Under the pieces are notes generated by a model that was not told the origin of the DNA, did not search any database, and worked only from the letters and a program-made list of their open reading frames with translations. Both the position numbers and the translations under genes were made by a program. Source: Pseudonocardia sp. CNS-004 (GTDB lineage Bacteria > Actinomycetota > Actinomycetes > Mycobacteriales > Pseudonocardiaceae). Taken from it: DNA of 64,000 nucleotides. The stretch spans positions 1 to 64,000 of the forward strand of contig MKJV01000070.1 of the NCBI GenBank assembly GCA_001942185.1, read 5' to 3'. Below, one piece after another: positions 36,905-49,509 of this stretch; position 1 is the first letter of the stretch, and the number at the start of each line of letters is the position of its first letter.

Positions 36905-37668
36905 GTGACCTCGACGCAGGTACTCGCCCGTACACCGCAGTCGGATACCGCCCCCCGCTACTCCCTGCTGCTCTCGACGGAGCCCGACGAGGTACGCGCG
37001 GCCCAGCGGCTGCGGCACCGCGTCTTCGCCGACGAGCTGGGCGCCGTGCTGCACACCTCCGAGCCCGGTCTCGACGTCGACCGCTTCGACGCCTTCTGCG
37101 ACCACCTGCTGGTCCGGGAGGAGAACACCGGCGAGATCGTCGGGAACTACCGGATGCTCCCGCCCGCGGCGGCCACGCGCGCCGGAGGGCTGTACTCGGA
37201 GGGCGAGTTCGTCCTCGACGAGCTCGCCCCGATGCGCTCGTCCCTGGTGGAGACCGGACGCTCGTGCGTGCACCCCGACCACCGCAGCGGGGCCGTCGTC
37301 GGCCTGGTCTGGGCGGCATCGCGCGGTACATGCTGCTCACCGGCAACCGCTGGCTCGCGGGCTGCGCGAGCGTGCCGCTCGGCGACGGCGGTGCGGCCGC
37401 ATCGGCCGTGTGGGACCGCGCGCTCGCCCGGCACCTGTCGCCCGACGAGTACCGCGTCCGGCCCCTGCGGCCGTGGCAGCCGCCGGTGCTGCGCAGGCCC
37501 CGCCGGGTCACGATCCCGCCGCTGCTGCAGGGTTACCTGCGGCTGGGCGCGTGGGTGTGCGGGCCGCCCGCGCTGGACCCGGACTTCGACTGCGCCGACT
37601 TCTTCGTCCTCCTCGGCCTCGACCACATGGACGAGCGCTACGCCCGGTTCTTCCTCGGCGAGTCCTGA
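36905..37668 (+). CDS. GNAT-type N-acyltransferase (Rv3027c-like), frameshifted
   Basis: About 255 residues, similar to OlsB/hemolysin-type GNAT acyltransferases: LRHRVFADELGAVLH, DRFDAFCDHLLVREENTGEI, GNYRMLPP and SCVHPDHRSGAVVGLVW. After a one-base loss near 37313 the protein resumes with GGIARYMLLTGNRWLAGCAS and ends FDCADFFVLLGLDHMDERYA. Its partner, the PlsC-like gene, overlaps by TGATG; the pair suggests ornithine-lipid-type or related acyl-amino-lipid synthesis. Start GTG 36905 or TTG 36878. Confidence 0.82.
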
Positions 37669-38515
37669 TGCGCGGGCATCCTGCTGCGCAGGCGACCGGC
37701 TGGCTGCCGGTGTCGCCGTGCGGGGCCGGCTGCACCCGCCCCACGACGGCGTGGGCCGGCCGGCGCTGGTCGCGGTCCGGCTCTGCGTGCTCGCGGCCGT
37801 GCTGGTGGTCACGGTCGTCGGCGTCGCGCTGCTGCCCGGCGGTGCGCGGGCCCGCTGGCTCCGCACGTGCAACCGGGTGGTGCTGCGCTGCTGCGGCGTG
37901 CGGCTGCGGATCGTGGGTGAGCTCGGCGCCGGCGGCGAGCTCCTCTCCGTCAACCACCTGTCGTGGATCGAGGTGCTCGCGGTCGGGACGCTGCGCCCGG
38001 TGCGCATGGTGGCGAAGCGGGAGATGGGCGACTGGCCCGTGATCGGTGGGATCGCCCGCCGCAGCGGTGCGCTGTTCGTCGACCGCGCCGGGCTGCGTGG
38101 GCTGCGCACCACGGTCGCGGACACCGCTGACGCGCTGCGGGACGGCGGCGACGTGGCCGTGTTCCCCGAGGGCACGACATGGTGCGGCGCCGCGGCAGGG
38201 CCGTTCCGGCGTGCGGTGTTCCAGGCGGCGATCGACGCCGCGGCACCCGTGCGTCCGATCGCCGCCGTGCTGCGGCTGCCGAGCGGGGAGCGGGCGACGG
38301 CGGCGGCGTTCATCGGCGAGCAGACGCTGTGGGACTCCCTGATGCGGGTGCTGCGGCTGCCCGGTCTCGAGTGCGAGCTCACGATCCTGCCTGCGCTGCC
38401 GCCGTCGGCCGACCGCCGGGAGCTGGCCGCACGGGCGGGCGACGCGATCGCGGCGGTGACGCAGGTGCCCCACCCGGCGGTGCGCCGCCGGGCACGCACG
38501 TCGATGGCGGCGTAG
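37668..38515 (+). CDS. PlsC-type 1-acyl-glycerol-3-phosphate acyltransferase-like protein, frameshifted
   Basis: About 282 residues. N-terminal [13 protein letters not shown], one base lost near 37742, then a membrane segment ([20 protein letters not shown]) and the LPLAT domain. Motif I is [11 protein letters not shown]: His is present, but the usual Asp of H-x4-D is Glu. Motif III VFPEGTT is kept, as is RSGALFVDR (motif II). Acts at the inner face of the membrane. Coupled to the GNAT gene upstream, matching Rv3026c. Confidence 0.82.
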
Positions 38516-38642
38516 CGGAGCTCCCGCTCGTACGAGCGGCACTCCTGTCCGGTGGAGCGGTTCGACGGGCCGCTCGTGCGGTGGCCGGAACGGGACCGGC
38601 CGGCCGGCGACTATTCTGGACCCGATCGATCCGACCGGGGAG

Positions 38643-39853
38643 GTGGCCGCCACGAGCGCGACCTACCTCGACCACGCCGCCACCACGCCGATGCTTCCCG
38701 AGGCCGTGGCGGCGATGGCTGAGGCACTCACCCACACCGGCAACGCGTCCTCGCTGCACACGGCGGGCCGCCGCGCCCGCCGCGACGTCGAGGAGGCCCG
38801 CGAGCGGATCGCCGCCTCCGTCGGTGCCCGGCCGTCGGAGGTCGTGTTCACCACCGGCGGCACGGAGAGCGACAACCTCGCCGTCAAGGGCCTGTTCTGG
38901 GCCCGCCGCGACGCCGACCCGCGCCGTGTCCGGGTGCTGGTCTCGGCGATCGAGCACCACGCCGTGCTCGACGCGGCCCACTGGCTCGGCACGCACGAGG
39001 CGCCGAGGTCGAGCTGCTCGACGTCGACCACGTCGGCCGGGTGCGCCCGGAGACGCTGCGCGCCGCGCTCGCCCGGGAACCCGAGCGGGTCGCGCTGGTC
39101 TCGGTGATGTGGGCCAACAACGAGGTCGGCACGGTCAACCCGGTGCGCGAGCTCGCCGCGATCGCCCACGAGTTCGGCGTGCCGATGCACACCGACGCGG
39201 TCCAGGCCGTCGGTGTGCTCCCCGTCGACTTCGCCGCGTCGGGGGTCGACGCGCTGTCGCTCACCGGCCACAAGCTCGGCGGTCCCATCGGTGCCGGGGT
39301 GCTGCTGCTGGGACGCGAGGTGGTGCTCACCCCGCTGCTGCACGGCGGCGGGCAGGAGCGCGACGTGCGGTCCGGCACCCTCGACACGCCCGCGGTGGTG
39401 GGCCTGGCCGCGGCCGTGGAGCTCGCGGTGGCCGACGCGCCGCGGCGCGCTCCCGCGCTCGCCGCCCTGCGCGACGACCTCGTCGCCCGGATCACCGCCG
39501 TGGCGCCGGACGCCACCGTGAACGGCGACCCGGGCACCGGGGTCGTCGAGGGCGGGCCGTCGCGGCTGCCCGGCAACGCCCACCTGTCGTTCCCCGGGTG
39601 CGAGGGCGACAGCCTGCTCATGCTGCTCGACGCCCAGGGCATCGAGTGCTCCACCGGATCGGCGTGCACCGCCGGGGTGGCCCAGCCCAGCCACGTGCTC
39701 CTCGCGATGGGTGCGGGCGAAGCCACCGCCCGCGGCTCCCTGCGGTTCTCCCTCGGCCACACGTCCACCGCCGCCGACGTCGACGCGGTCGCCGCCGCGA
39801 TCGGCCCGGTCCTCGAGCGGGCGCGGCGTGCGGGGAAGGCGGTGGCGCGATGA
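38643..39853 (+). CDS. iscS: Cysteine desulfurase, frameshifted
   Basis: About 403 residues, class-V PLP enzyme: [51 protein letters not shown] Lys in [13 protein letters not shown] (about residue 210) and active-site Cys in [20 protein letters not shown]. One base is lost at 39000 (GAGG|CGCC; GAGGGCGCC restores [10 protein letters not shown]). Supplies sulfur for tRNA 2-thiolation by MnmA just downstream and possibly for Fe-S clusters. GTG at 38643; TATTCT at 38612-38617 is a possible -10. Confidence 0.92.
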
Positions 39854-39923
39854 GCGAGCTTGCGAGCGAATCATGTTGCAGTGCTTGCGCGAAGCGCCGG
39901 CCGAGCCTCGGCGAGGCCGAGCG

Positions 39924-41000
39924 ATGAGGGTGCTCGCGGCGATGAGCGGTGGTGTCGACTCCGCGGTGGCGGCCGCGCGCGCGGTCGATGCGGGGCACGA
40001 CGTCGTCGGCGTGCACCTGGCGCTGTCGGAGACCCCGGACGCCCTGCGCAGCGGGTCTCGTGGCTGCTGCTCCCGGGAGGACGCCGCCGATGCCCGCCGG
40101 GCGGCGGACGTGCTCGACATCCCGTTCTACGTCTGGGACTTCGCGGCGCGGTTCCGCGAGGACGTGGTGGACGACTTCGTCGCGGCGTACGCGGCGGGGC
40201 AGACCCCGAACCCCTGCCTGCGGTGCAACGAGAAGATCAAGTTCGCCGCGTTGCTGGACAAGGCGCTCGCGCTGGGCTTCGACGCCGTCTGCACGGGCCA
40301 CTACGCCCGGCTGGTCGGGGGCGAGCTGCGGCGGGCCGCCGACGCCGACAAGGACCAGTCCTACGTGCTCGCGGTGCTCGACCGCCACCAGCTCGCGCAC
40401 GCGATGTTCCCGATCGGCGACACGCCGAAGCCCGCCGTGCGTGTCGAGGCCGCGGCGCGTGGCCTGCGGGTGGCCGACAAGCCCGACAGCCACGACATCT
40501 GCTTCATCCCGTCCGGCGACACCCGGGTGTTCCTCGGCAGCCGCCTCGGGGTGCGGCCGGGTGCCGTGGTCGACGCCGCCTCGGGCGAGGTGCTGGCCCG
40601 CCACGAGGGCGTGCACGGCTTCACGGTGGGGCAGCGCAAGGGGCTCGGGATCGCCGCCCCGGCCGCCGACGGCCGCCCGCGCTACGTGCTCGGGATCGAG
40701 CCGGCCACCGGCACCGTCACGGTCGGGCCGGCCGACAAGCTGGACGTCCGCATGATCGAGGGTGCCCGTCCGGTCTGGAGCGCCGGGGTCGCGCCGGGAG
40801 CCCGCTTCGACTGCATCGCACAGGTCAGGGCGCACGGGGGCCTGTCCGGCGCCGTCGCCGAGCCCACGGCCGACGGCCTGCGCGTCGAGCTGGTGGAGCC
40901 GCTGCGGGGCGTGGCCCCCGGCCAGGCGGTGGCGCTCTACCGTCCCGACGCCGGGGGCGATGTCGTGCTGGGCAGCGCCACGATCACCGCCGCCGCGTAG
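39924..41000 (+). CDS. mnmA: tRNA-specific 2-thiouridylase
   Basis: 358 residues: PP-loop [17 protein letters not shown] at the N-terminus, catalytic cysteines in [18 protein letters not shown] and [11 protein letters not shown], plus [12 protein letters not shown] in the C-terminal domain. Makes 2-thiouridine at the wobble position of Lys, Glu and Gln tRNAs using sulfur from the desulfurase upstream. ATG 39924. The 70-base gap before it contains a GAGCGAGCTTGCGAGCGA-like repeat. Its end overlaps the convergent next gene by 17 bases. Confidence 0.95.
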   Translation: MRVLAAMSGGVDSAVAAARAVDAGHDVVGVHLALSETPDALRSGSRGCCSREDAADARRAADVLDIPFYVWDFAARFREDVVDDFVAAYAAGQTPNPCLRCNEKIKFAALLDKALALGFDAVCTGHYARLVGGELRRAADADKDQSYVLAVLDRHQLAHAMFPIGDTPKPAVRVEAAARGLRVADKPDSHDICFIPSGDTRVFLGSRLGVRPGAVVDAASGEVLARHEGVHGFTVGQRKGLGIAAPAADGRPRYVLGIEPATGTVTVGPADKLDVRMIEGARPVWSAGVAPGARFDCIAQVRAHGGLSGAVAEPTADGLRVELVEPLRGVAPGQAVALYRPDAGGDVVLGSATITAAA

Positions 41001-41265
41001 GCGGGTACCGCCGCAGCGGGCAGCGCTCGCACAGGTCGGGCGATCGGTTGCGCAGCACGTCGACCTCCTCCGTCAGGCGCAGGCGCTCCTGCCGCAGCCG
41101 CTCCCGCTCCTGGTGGAGCGCCGTCAGCTCCTCCCGGTGTTCCTTCCGCTCGTGGGCGACCTTCCGCCATGCGGACCGCTGCGCCTCGGTGTCCATCGAC
41201 ATGCCGATGAGCAGGCTCAGCCCGATGAGGACGGTGATCCCCACGGCGACGACCAGCGTGTTCAC
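40984..41265 (-). CDS. Membrane-anchored coiled-coil protein with C-terminal CxxC
   Basis: 93 residues. One N-terminal membrane helix ([20 protein letters not shown]), then a heptad-rich charged coiled coil (about residues 30-75), then [16 protein letters not shown] with a CxxC pair that could bind metal or form a disulfide. GTG start at 41265. It faces away from the XRE gene across a 398-base gap and overlaps the end of mnmA. Function unknown. Confidence 0.6.
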   Translation of the reverse strand: MNTLVVAVGITVLIGLSLLIGMSMDTEAQRSAWRKVAHERKEHREELTALHQERERLRQERLRLTEEVDVLRNRSPDLCERCPLRRYPPTRRR

Positions 41266-41663
41266 AGCAGTGACCTCGGCTCGAACCGGTCCGGTCGTAG
41301 CGGTCTGTCGGGAACGGGGCGTAAGGTCGACATCGCTCTCGAACTCCTGAGGCATCGGGTGAGAGGAGCACATCCCGCCGCCAGGTGTCGTCAGCACCTG
41401 GCTGCGGCCCGCGAGGCGCCGTCACGCGTCTCGCAGTGAAGGGCGTCGGCCATCTCGTCGGCGCCCTTTCTGCGGGCAGGGCGTACCCGCCCGTCGTCGG
41501 GATTCGTTGGCGTATCACCTGCCTCGATCGGGTCACGTTCGCCGGGGCCGCCGTCACACGGTCGCCGGGCTCTTGTACGCTACGGTGCAACCATGGTAAC
41601 TGGCATATCCCTGATCGGCTAGGGCTGCGTAACAGTCGTGGTGCCGGACCCGAGGAGACCTGA
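41266..41663. other. Divergent intergenic region without a gene
   Basis: 398 bases between divergently transcribed genes. No gene is supported on either strand. The stretch 41575-41630 is relatively AT-rich (ACGCTACGGTGCAACCATGG, then TAACTGGCATATCC) and probably holds the promoter of the XRE regulator; no clear palindrome was found. Confidence 0.5.
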
Positions 41664-42521
41664 GTGACGGTGGCGACCGATGCCAACCCGACGCTTGCTC
41701 GTCGGGAGCTGTCCGTGTACTTCCGCACACTGCGTGAGCAGCACGGATTCAGCGTCGGTCGGCTCGCCGAGGTGCTCGGGGTGGCGCAGAGCCAGGCCTC
41801 CCGGCTCGACACCGGGGCCCGGAACTTCCGCGACCAGGACGTGCGCGAGCTCTGCGAGCTCTACGGCCTGGGGCCGGATGAGCGCAGCCGCCTCCTGGCA
41901 ATTGCCGAAGAGAGCCGGATGCGCGCGTGGTGGCAGCAGGTCGAGCTGCTCGACTCGTACCGCACCCTGATCGGCCTCGAGCAGGGTGCGCTCGCGATCC
42001 ACGAGTTCTGCGCGGGGGCCATCCCCGGCCTCCTGCAGACCCGGTCGTACGCCGAGGCGGCGGCGCGCGACAGCCAGATGGGGGCCAAGGAGGCCGACAT
42101 CCGGCGCGGGGTCGACGTCCGCATCCGTCGGCAACGACTCCTGGAACGGCCCGAACCGCCGGAGATGTCGTTCATCGTCGACGAGGCGGCGCTGGCACGG
42201 GGCGCCGGCACCGCCGACACGATGCGCGAGCAGTTCCAGCACCTCATCGACCTCTCCCGGCGACCCGAGATCACGATCCAGATCATCGGATTCGAGGAGG
42301 GGGTCTACCCCGGGCACGTCGGGCAGTTCATCCTCCTGCGGATGAGCCGCGGCCTCCCCGACGTGTACTACACGGAGGACCAGCTCAACACGTCCGACAC
42401 GACCGACGTCGACGCCGTGGAGGCCGCTCGACACCTCTGGGGTCTGTTGCGGGCGCGCGCCCTCTCACCACGGAAGTCGGTGGAGCGGATCACGGAGTAC
42501 CGCGACCGCCTCGACCGGTGA
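41664..42521 (+). CDS. XRE-family regulator with DUF5753 domain (WhiJ-like)
   Basis: 285 residues. N-terminal HTH (about 15-70: FRTLREQHGFSVGRLAEVLG, then AQSQASRLDTGARN) and C-terminal DUF5753 domain (YRTLIGLEQGALAIHEFCAG, AIPGLLQTRSYAEA, QIIGFEEGVYPGH, DVYYTED). Such proteins occur many times per actinobacterial genome with small DUF397 partners and influence development and antibiotic production. GTG 41664 after GGAGACCTGA. Two DUF397 genes follow on the same strand. Confidence 0.9.
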   Translation: MTVATDANPTLARRELSVYFRTLREQHGFSVGRLAEVLGVAQSQASRLDTGARNFRDQDVRELCELYGLGPDERSRLLAIAEESRMRAWWQQVELLDSYRTLIGLEQGALAIHEFCAGAIPGLLQTRSYAEAAARDSQMGAKEADIRRGVDVRIRRQRLLERPEPPEMSFIVDEAALARGAGTADTMREQFQHLIDLSRRPEITIQIIGFEEGVYPGHVGQFILLRMSRGLPDVYYTEDQLNTSDTTDVDAVEAARHLWGLLRARALSPRKSVERITEYRDRLDR

Positions 42522-42567
42522 CCACGACACCCCACCACCCACCCTCGAGAACGGAGCGGACCGAACG

Positions 42568-42822
42568 GTGCGCACGACGAACCCGGGTCTCCACTGGATC
42601 AAGGCGAGCAGCAGCGTGGGCACCGGTGCCTGCGTCGAGCTCGCCCGGGACGGCGACATGATCGCCCTGCGGGACTCGAAGAACCCGGACACCGCCCCGC
42701 TCCGGTACACCGCCCGCGAGATCTCGGCCTTCCTGAACGGTGCGAAGAGCGGCGAGTTCGATCACCTCGTCGAGCCGCTCGCGGAGCCAGGAGGCGGACG
42801 GACCGCGATTCCGGCGACATGA
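42568..42822 (+). CDS. DUF397 protein, first copy
   Basis: 84 residues. Core pattern WIKASSSVGTGACVELARDG, then IALRDSKNPDTAPLRYTARE, then FLNGAKSGEFDHL is the DUF397 signature. GTG 42568, 46 bases after the XRE gene, likely the cognate partner of the XRE-DUF5753 regulator (by analogy with WhiJ-type pairs). The C-terminal tail (PLAEPGGGRTAIPAT) is longer than in the second copy. Confidence 0.88.
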   Translation: MRTTNPGLHWIKASSSVGTGACVELARDGDMIALRDSKNPDTAPLRYTAREISAFLNGAKSGEFDHLVEPLAEPGGGRTAIPAT

Positions 42823-42920
42823 CCGTCACCGCGCTCGACTGGTGATCTGCCGACGCGGAATGGCACCGTGATCCCACGACACGACGAACGGGCGATCTCG
42901 TCCTTCGGAGGGGAGCATCG

Positions 42921-43121
42921 GTGTCGGAGCGCACGCTGTCATGGATCAAGGCTCGGGCCAGTGTCGGGAACAACGCCTGCGTCGAGCTCGCCGAACACGA
43001 CGGGATGGTCGTCCTGCGCAACTCGCGGGAACCGGAGATCGTGCTGGTGTTCACCCGCGAGGAGATGAGGGCGTTCGTGCACGGCGCCGCCGCTGGCGAG
43101 TTCGACCGCTTGCTCGGCTAG
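42921..43121 (+). CDS. DUF397 protein, second copy
   Basis: 66 residues. SERTLSWIKARASVGNNACV and VVLRNSREPEIVLVFTREEM, then FVHGAAAGEFDRLLG match DUF397. GTG 42921 after GAGGGGAGC. It is related to but clearly diverged from the first copy. It may come from an old duplication, leaving one regulator with two small partners. Confidence 0.88.
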   Translation: MSERTLSWIKARASVGNNACVELAEHDGMVVLRNSREPEIVLVFTREEMRAFVHGAAAGEFDRLLG

Positions 43122-43146
43122 ATCCCGACGGTGGTAGACACCGGCC

Positions 43147-44301
43147 GTGAGTACCGATCCGCTCGAGGACGCCCTCGCCGCCGCCGGCCTCGCCGGCCCC
43201 ACTCCGGGGGAGACGGTGGGGGGTGGCGGCTTCGTCGTGCCCGGGCCCGCCGGGGACGACGAGCAGGCCGTCGAGCCGGCGCGCTGGGCCGACGGCGCCG
43301 CGACCGGGGTGGGATCGCTGCCCGGCACCGACCCGCGGGAAGCCGCCGCGACCGTGGTGGGGGAGCTGCCGCTGCTGCCGCACCTGCCGGAGCTGCCGGC
43401 CCGCGGGGTCGGGGCGGACATGATCGGGCGGACGGCGGGGTTGCTCGTCGATCTCGCCGTGGAGGTCGTGCCCACCGGTTACCGGGTCTCGGCGCGGCCC
43501 GGCCGGGACCACCGCCGGGCCGTCGACCTGCTCCGTGGTGATCTCGACGCGTTCGACGAGGCCTGCGAGCCCGCGCGGCCGGCCTGGGTGAAGGTGCAGG
43601 CCGCAGGCCCGTGGACGCTGGCGGCGGCGGTGGAGCTGCACAGCGGCCACCGGGTGCTGACCGACGCGGGCGCGGTCCGCGAGTTCACCGCGAGCCTGCA
43701 GGAGGGGCTGCGCGCGCACGTGGCGGAGGTGGCCACCCGCACCGGCGCCCACGTCCTCGTCCAGCTCGACGAGCCGACGTTGCCCGCCGTGCTCGCGGGC
43801 ATGCTGCCCACGGCGTCCGGTTACGGCACGGTGCGGGCGGTGGGGCGCGTGGAGGCCCAGGACGCGCTGCGGGACCTCGTCGCCGGGCTCGGGGTGCCGG
43901 TGGTCGTGCACTGCTGCGCCGACCGGCCGCCGGTCCGGCTGCTCGCCGGCATCGGAGCGGCGGGCGTCGGGATCGACGCGACGCTGCCGGTGTTCCGCGG
44001 GGAGACGGCGTTGCCGGCAGCTCTCGACGCGCTCGGCGAGACCTGGGACGCCGGCACGCCCTTGCTGCTCGGCATCGTGCCCGCGCGCGAGCCCGCGACC
44101 CGGCCGCAGCTGCGCGACCTCGCCCGCACCGCGTTCGACCTGGCCGACCGGCTCGGGTTCGACCGGGCCCGGCTCGGCTCGCTCGCCGTGCCCACCCCCA
44201 CCTGCGGGCTCGCCGGGGCCACGCCGGAGTGGGCGCTGCGGGCGATGGCGCTGGTCCGCGACCTCGGCCAGGCGTTCGTGGACCCGCCCGAGGACTGGTA
44301 G
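43147..44301 (+). CDS. MetE-like (cobalamin-independent methionine synthase C-terminal) protein, Rv3015c-like
   Basis: 384 residues, half the length of full MetE. Resembles the UROD/MetE barrel: GVGSLPGTDPREAAATVVGE, VKVQAAGPWTLAAAVELHSG, VLVQLDEPTLPAVLAGM and a metal-type His-Cys pair in VVVHCCADRPP. C-terminal VPTPTCGLAGATPEWALRAM supplies another Cys. Homologues of this length are common in actinobacteria near ligA; the reaction is unproven and may be a methyl transfer. GTG 43147. Confidence 0.82.
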   Translation: MSTDPLEDALAAAGLAGPTPGETVGGGGFVVPGPAGDDEQAVEPARWADGAATGVGSLPGTDPREAAATVVGELPLLPHLPELPARGVGADMIGRTAGLLVDLAVEVVPTGYRVSARPGRDHRRAVDLLRGDLDAFDEACEPARPAWVKVQAAGPWTLAAAVELHSGHRVLTDAGAVREFTASLQEGLRAHVAEVATRTGAHVLVQLDEPTLPAVLAGMLPTASGYGTVRAVGRVEAQDALRDLVAGLGVPVVVHCCADRPPVRLLAGIGAAGVGIDATLPVFRGETALPAALDALGETWDAGTPLLLGIVPAREPATRPQLRDLARTAFDLADRLGFDRARLGSLAVPTPTCGLAGATPEWALRAMALVRDLGQAFVDPPEDW

Positions 44302-44324
44302 CCGCTTCTGGCACGGTTGGTGAG

Positions 44325-46019
44325 GTGAGTCCGCAGAGCAAGGGACGGAAGCGCGGCAAGTCGGGGGCGCGCGGAAGCCGGAACCGGGCACCGCGGCCCG
44401 CCGAGGTGGTCGCCCGCGTCGCGCAGGATGCCTTCCGGCAGTTGGAGAGCACCTCCGACGTGCTCGACGCGGAGCAGTACGTGTCCGGCCTGCTGGGCAC
44501 GTGGTGGGGCCGGCCGGAGTCACCCGCCGACCCCGAGGTGCTGCTGGGCGAGGGCATCGTGGCCTACGCGGCCAGGCGGCCACGGGCAGGCGCCGTCGGC
44601 CTGCTGCGGGCGATCGCGGTGCTCGGCACCGCACAGCAGCGGGAGCAGGCCGCTGCGGCGGCCGACGCGCTGACCGCGGGCGGCACCGACGGCCCCGCCT
44701 GGGTGCAGGACCTCGGCACGGAGCGGGTGACCGCGGCATGGGAGTACGGCGACGTCTTCGGCGACGCCACCGGCGTGCTGCTCGTCGTCGAGCGTGCCGG
44801 CGCCCGCCACGGGGTGGTCGTGCTGGTGGACCACACGCTCGGCGGCATGGTGACCGACGCGCTGATCACCGACGAACCGGACGAGGTGCTCGACGACCTG
44901 CGCGGCGACACCGGCACCCCGGACCCGCGGGCGATCACCACCGATGCGGCCGCCGCGCTGCTGGTGCCGGCGTTCGAGGCCACGGACACCACGGCGCGTG
45001 CCGGTGCCGGACCGGAGGTGGACGAGGAGTTCGCGGCGTCCCGTGCGCTGGTCCTCGCCCGGGTGCAGCTGCTCCCGGCGCCGCCGCCCGCGCCGCGCGT
45101 CGTCGGGCTCGACGCCGCCGCGCGCACGGCGGCCGTGGACGACTTCCTCGGTTCGGCGGAGGCACGCGACCTCCCGCCGGGGGCGCGCGGATGCGCGGAG
45201 CTGCTCGTCGAGTTCGGGGAGGTGGTGGATCCCGCCCGCCCGCTCCGCGTCGGGCCCGGCCTGATCGACCGGTTCCTCGACGCGATCCTGAACGACGAGA
45301 CGCCGAACGACGGGACGCTGGACGAGGGCCCGGAGCTCTCCGACGAGGAGCTCGACGCGCTGCCCGCGACGCTGCGCGCGTGGGCCGAATGGGCGGGGCG
45401 CCGCTCCGGGTTGCCCGAGGAGGCGATGGCGGAGCTGCGCGAGGCCGTGGACGACATGGCGTGCGCGATCGGGCGGCCCGGTGACCCCGAGCCGCTGGCG
45501 GGTGACGTCGCCGACGCCTTCCTCGCCGGTCTGGACCTCGACGAGCTGGGGCCGCAGGACCTCGTCGAGGTGCTGGAGCGCCGGATGTTCGCGATCCCCG
45601 CCGTGGGCGCTCGCATCGGGGAGGAGGAGTTCCCGTTCCTCGACCCGAGCGACCCCGACGACCGCGGCATGTTCATCGAGGGGGAGCACCCGGAGTTCCA
45701 CGAGGCGCTCGCCGACCCGGACCCCGAGCCCGTCGACGGGGTGAACCCCCGCCTGCACATCACGATGCACGAGATCATCGCCAACCAGCTGTGGGACGAC
45801 GAGCCCAAGGAGGTCTGGCAGGCGGCCCGCCGCCTGTCCGCCGCCGGGCACGACCGGCACGACGTGCTGCACGCGATCGGCGAGGTGCTGGCGAGGCACC
45901 TGCACGGCGCGCTCACCGGGAGCGGCGCGTTCGATGCCGCCCGCTACGCGGAGGAGATCGACGGGTTGGGTCGGGCGGAGGACGCCCGCGTCGTCGTCCC
46001 GATGCGCCGGAAGCGGTGA
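44325..46019 (+). CDS. DUF1841-containing protein
   Basis: 564 residues, acidic. Basic N-terminal tail (SPQSKGRKRGKSGARGSRNR) and a long alanine/acidic middle; the last about 110 residues match the DUF1841 pattern NPRLHITMHEIIANQLWDDE, then EVWQAARRLSAAGHDRHDVL. The conserved histidines there could bind a metal. GTG 44325. It lies between the MetE-like gene and ligA on the same strand. No catalytic role known. Confidence 0.75.
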   Translation: MSPQSKGRKRGKSGARGSRNRAPRPAEVVARVAQDAFRQLESTSDVLDAEQYVSGLLGTWWGRPESPADPEVLLGEGIVAYAARRPRAGAVGLLRAIAVLGTAQQREQAAAAADALTAGGTDGPAWVQDLGTERVTAAWEYGDVFGDATGVLLVVERAGARHGVVVLVDHTLGGMVTDALITDEPDEVLDDLRGDTGTPDPRAITTDAAAALLVPAFEATDTTARAGAGPEVDEEFAASRALVLARVQLLPAPPPAPRVVGLDAAARTAAVDDFLGSAEARDLPPGARGCAELLVEFGEVVDPARPLRVGPGLIDRFLDAILNDETPNDGTLDEGPELSDEELDALPATLRAWAEWAGRRSGLPEEAMAELREAVDDMACAIGRPGDPEPLAGDVADAFLAGLDLDELGPQDLVEVLERRMFAIPAVGARIGEEEFPFLDPSDPDDRGMFIEGEHPEFHEALADPDPEPVDGVNPRLHITMHEIIANQLWDDEPKEVWQAARRLSAAGHDRHDVLHAIGEVLARHLHGALTGSGAFDAARYAEEIDGLGRAEDARVVVPMRRKR

Positions 46020-46056
46020 CCCCTGGTTGCGGCGGGATGTCGGGCCCGCTCGCTAA

Positions 46057-49260
<3,204 letters not shown>

Positions 49261-49267
49261 GGAGCGC

Positions 49268-49414
49268 GCCGAAGGGCCCCGGCCTACTGCGCGACGCCCA
49301 GGCGGCCACCTCGCTGCGTTGTCGTCGTCGCAGATACGACCCGGTATCGGCCTCCTCCTCCGCCTTGCGATGCGGCCACCTGGCCGCCGCTCGCTACGGC
49401 CGGGGCCCTTCGGC
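49268..49414. repeat. Intergenic element with 17-bp perfect terminal inverted repeats
   Basis: GCCGAAGGGCCCCGGCC at 49268-49284 and its exact reverse complement at 49398-49414. The 113-base interior contains direct GCGGCCACCT repeats and a CGTTGTCGTCGTCGCAGATA stretch. Looks like a miniature inverted-repeat or dispersed intergenic element placed between the BKACE and reductase genes. Confidence 0.65.
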
Positions 49415-49509
49415 ACACTCCTAGGCTTTGGCTTTTGCCACAGAACTGAGGTCATCACCGTGGCCGGAGCCGTGGCATCGTGTGGGATGCGCGCAATAGC
49501 GTCGCCTAC

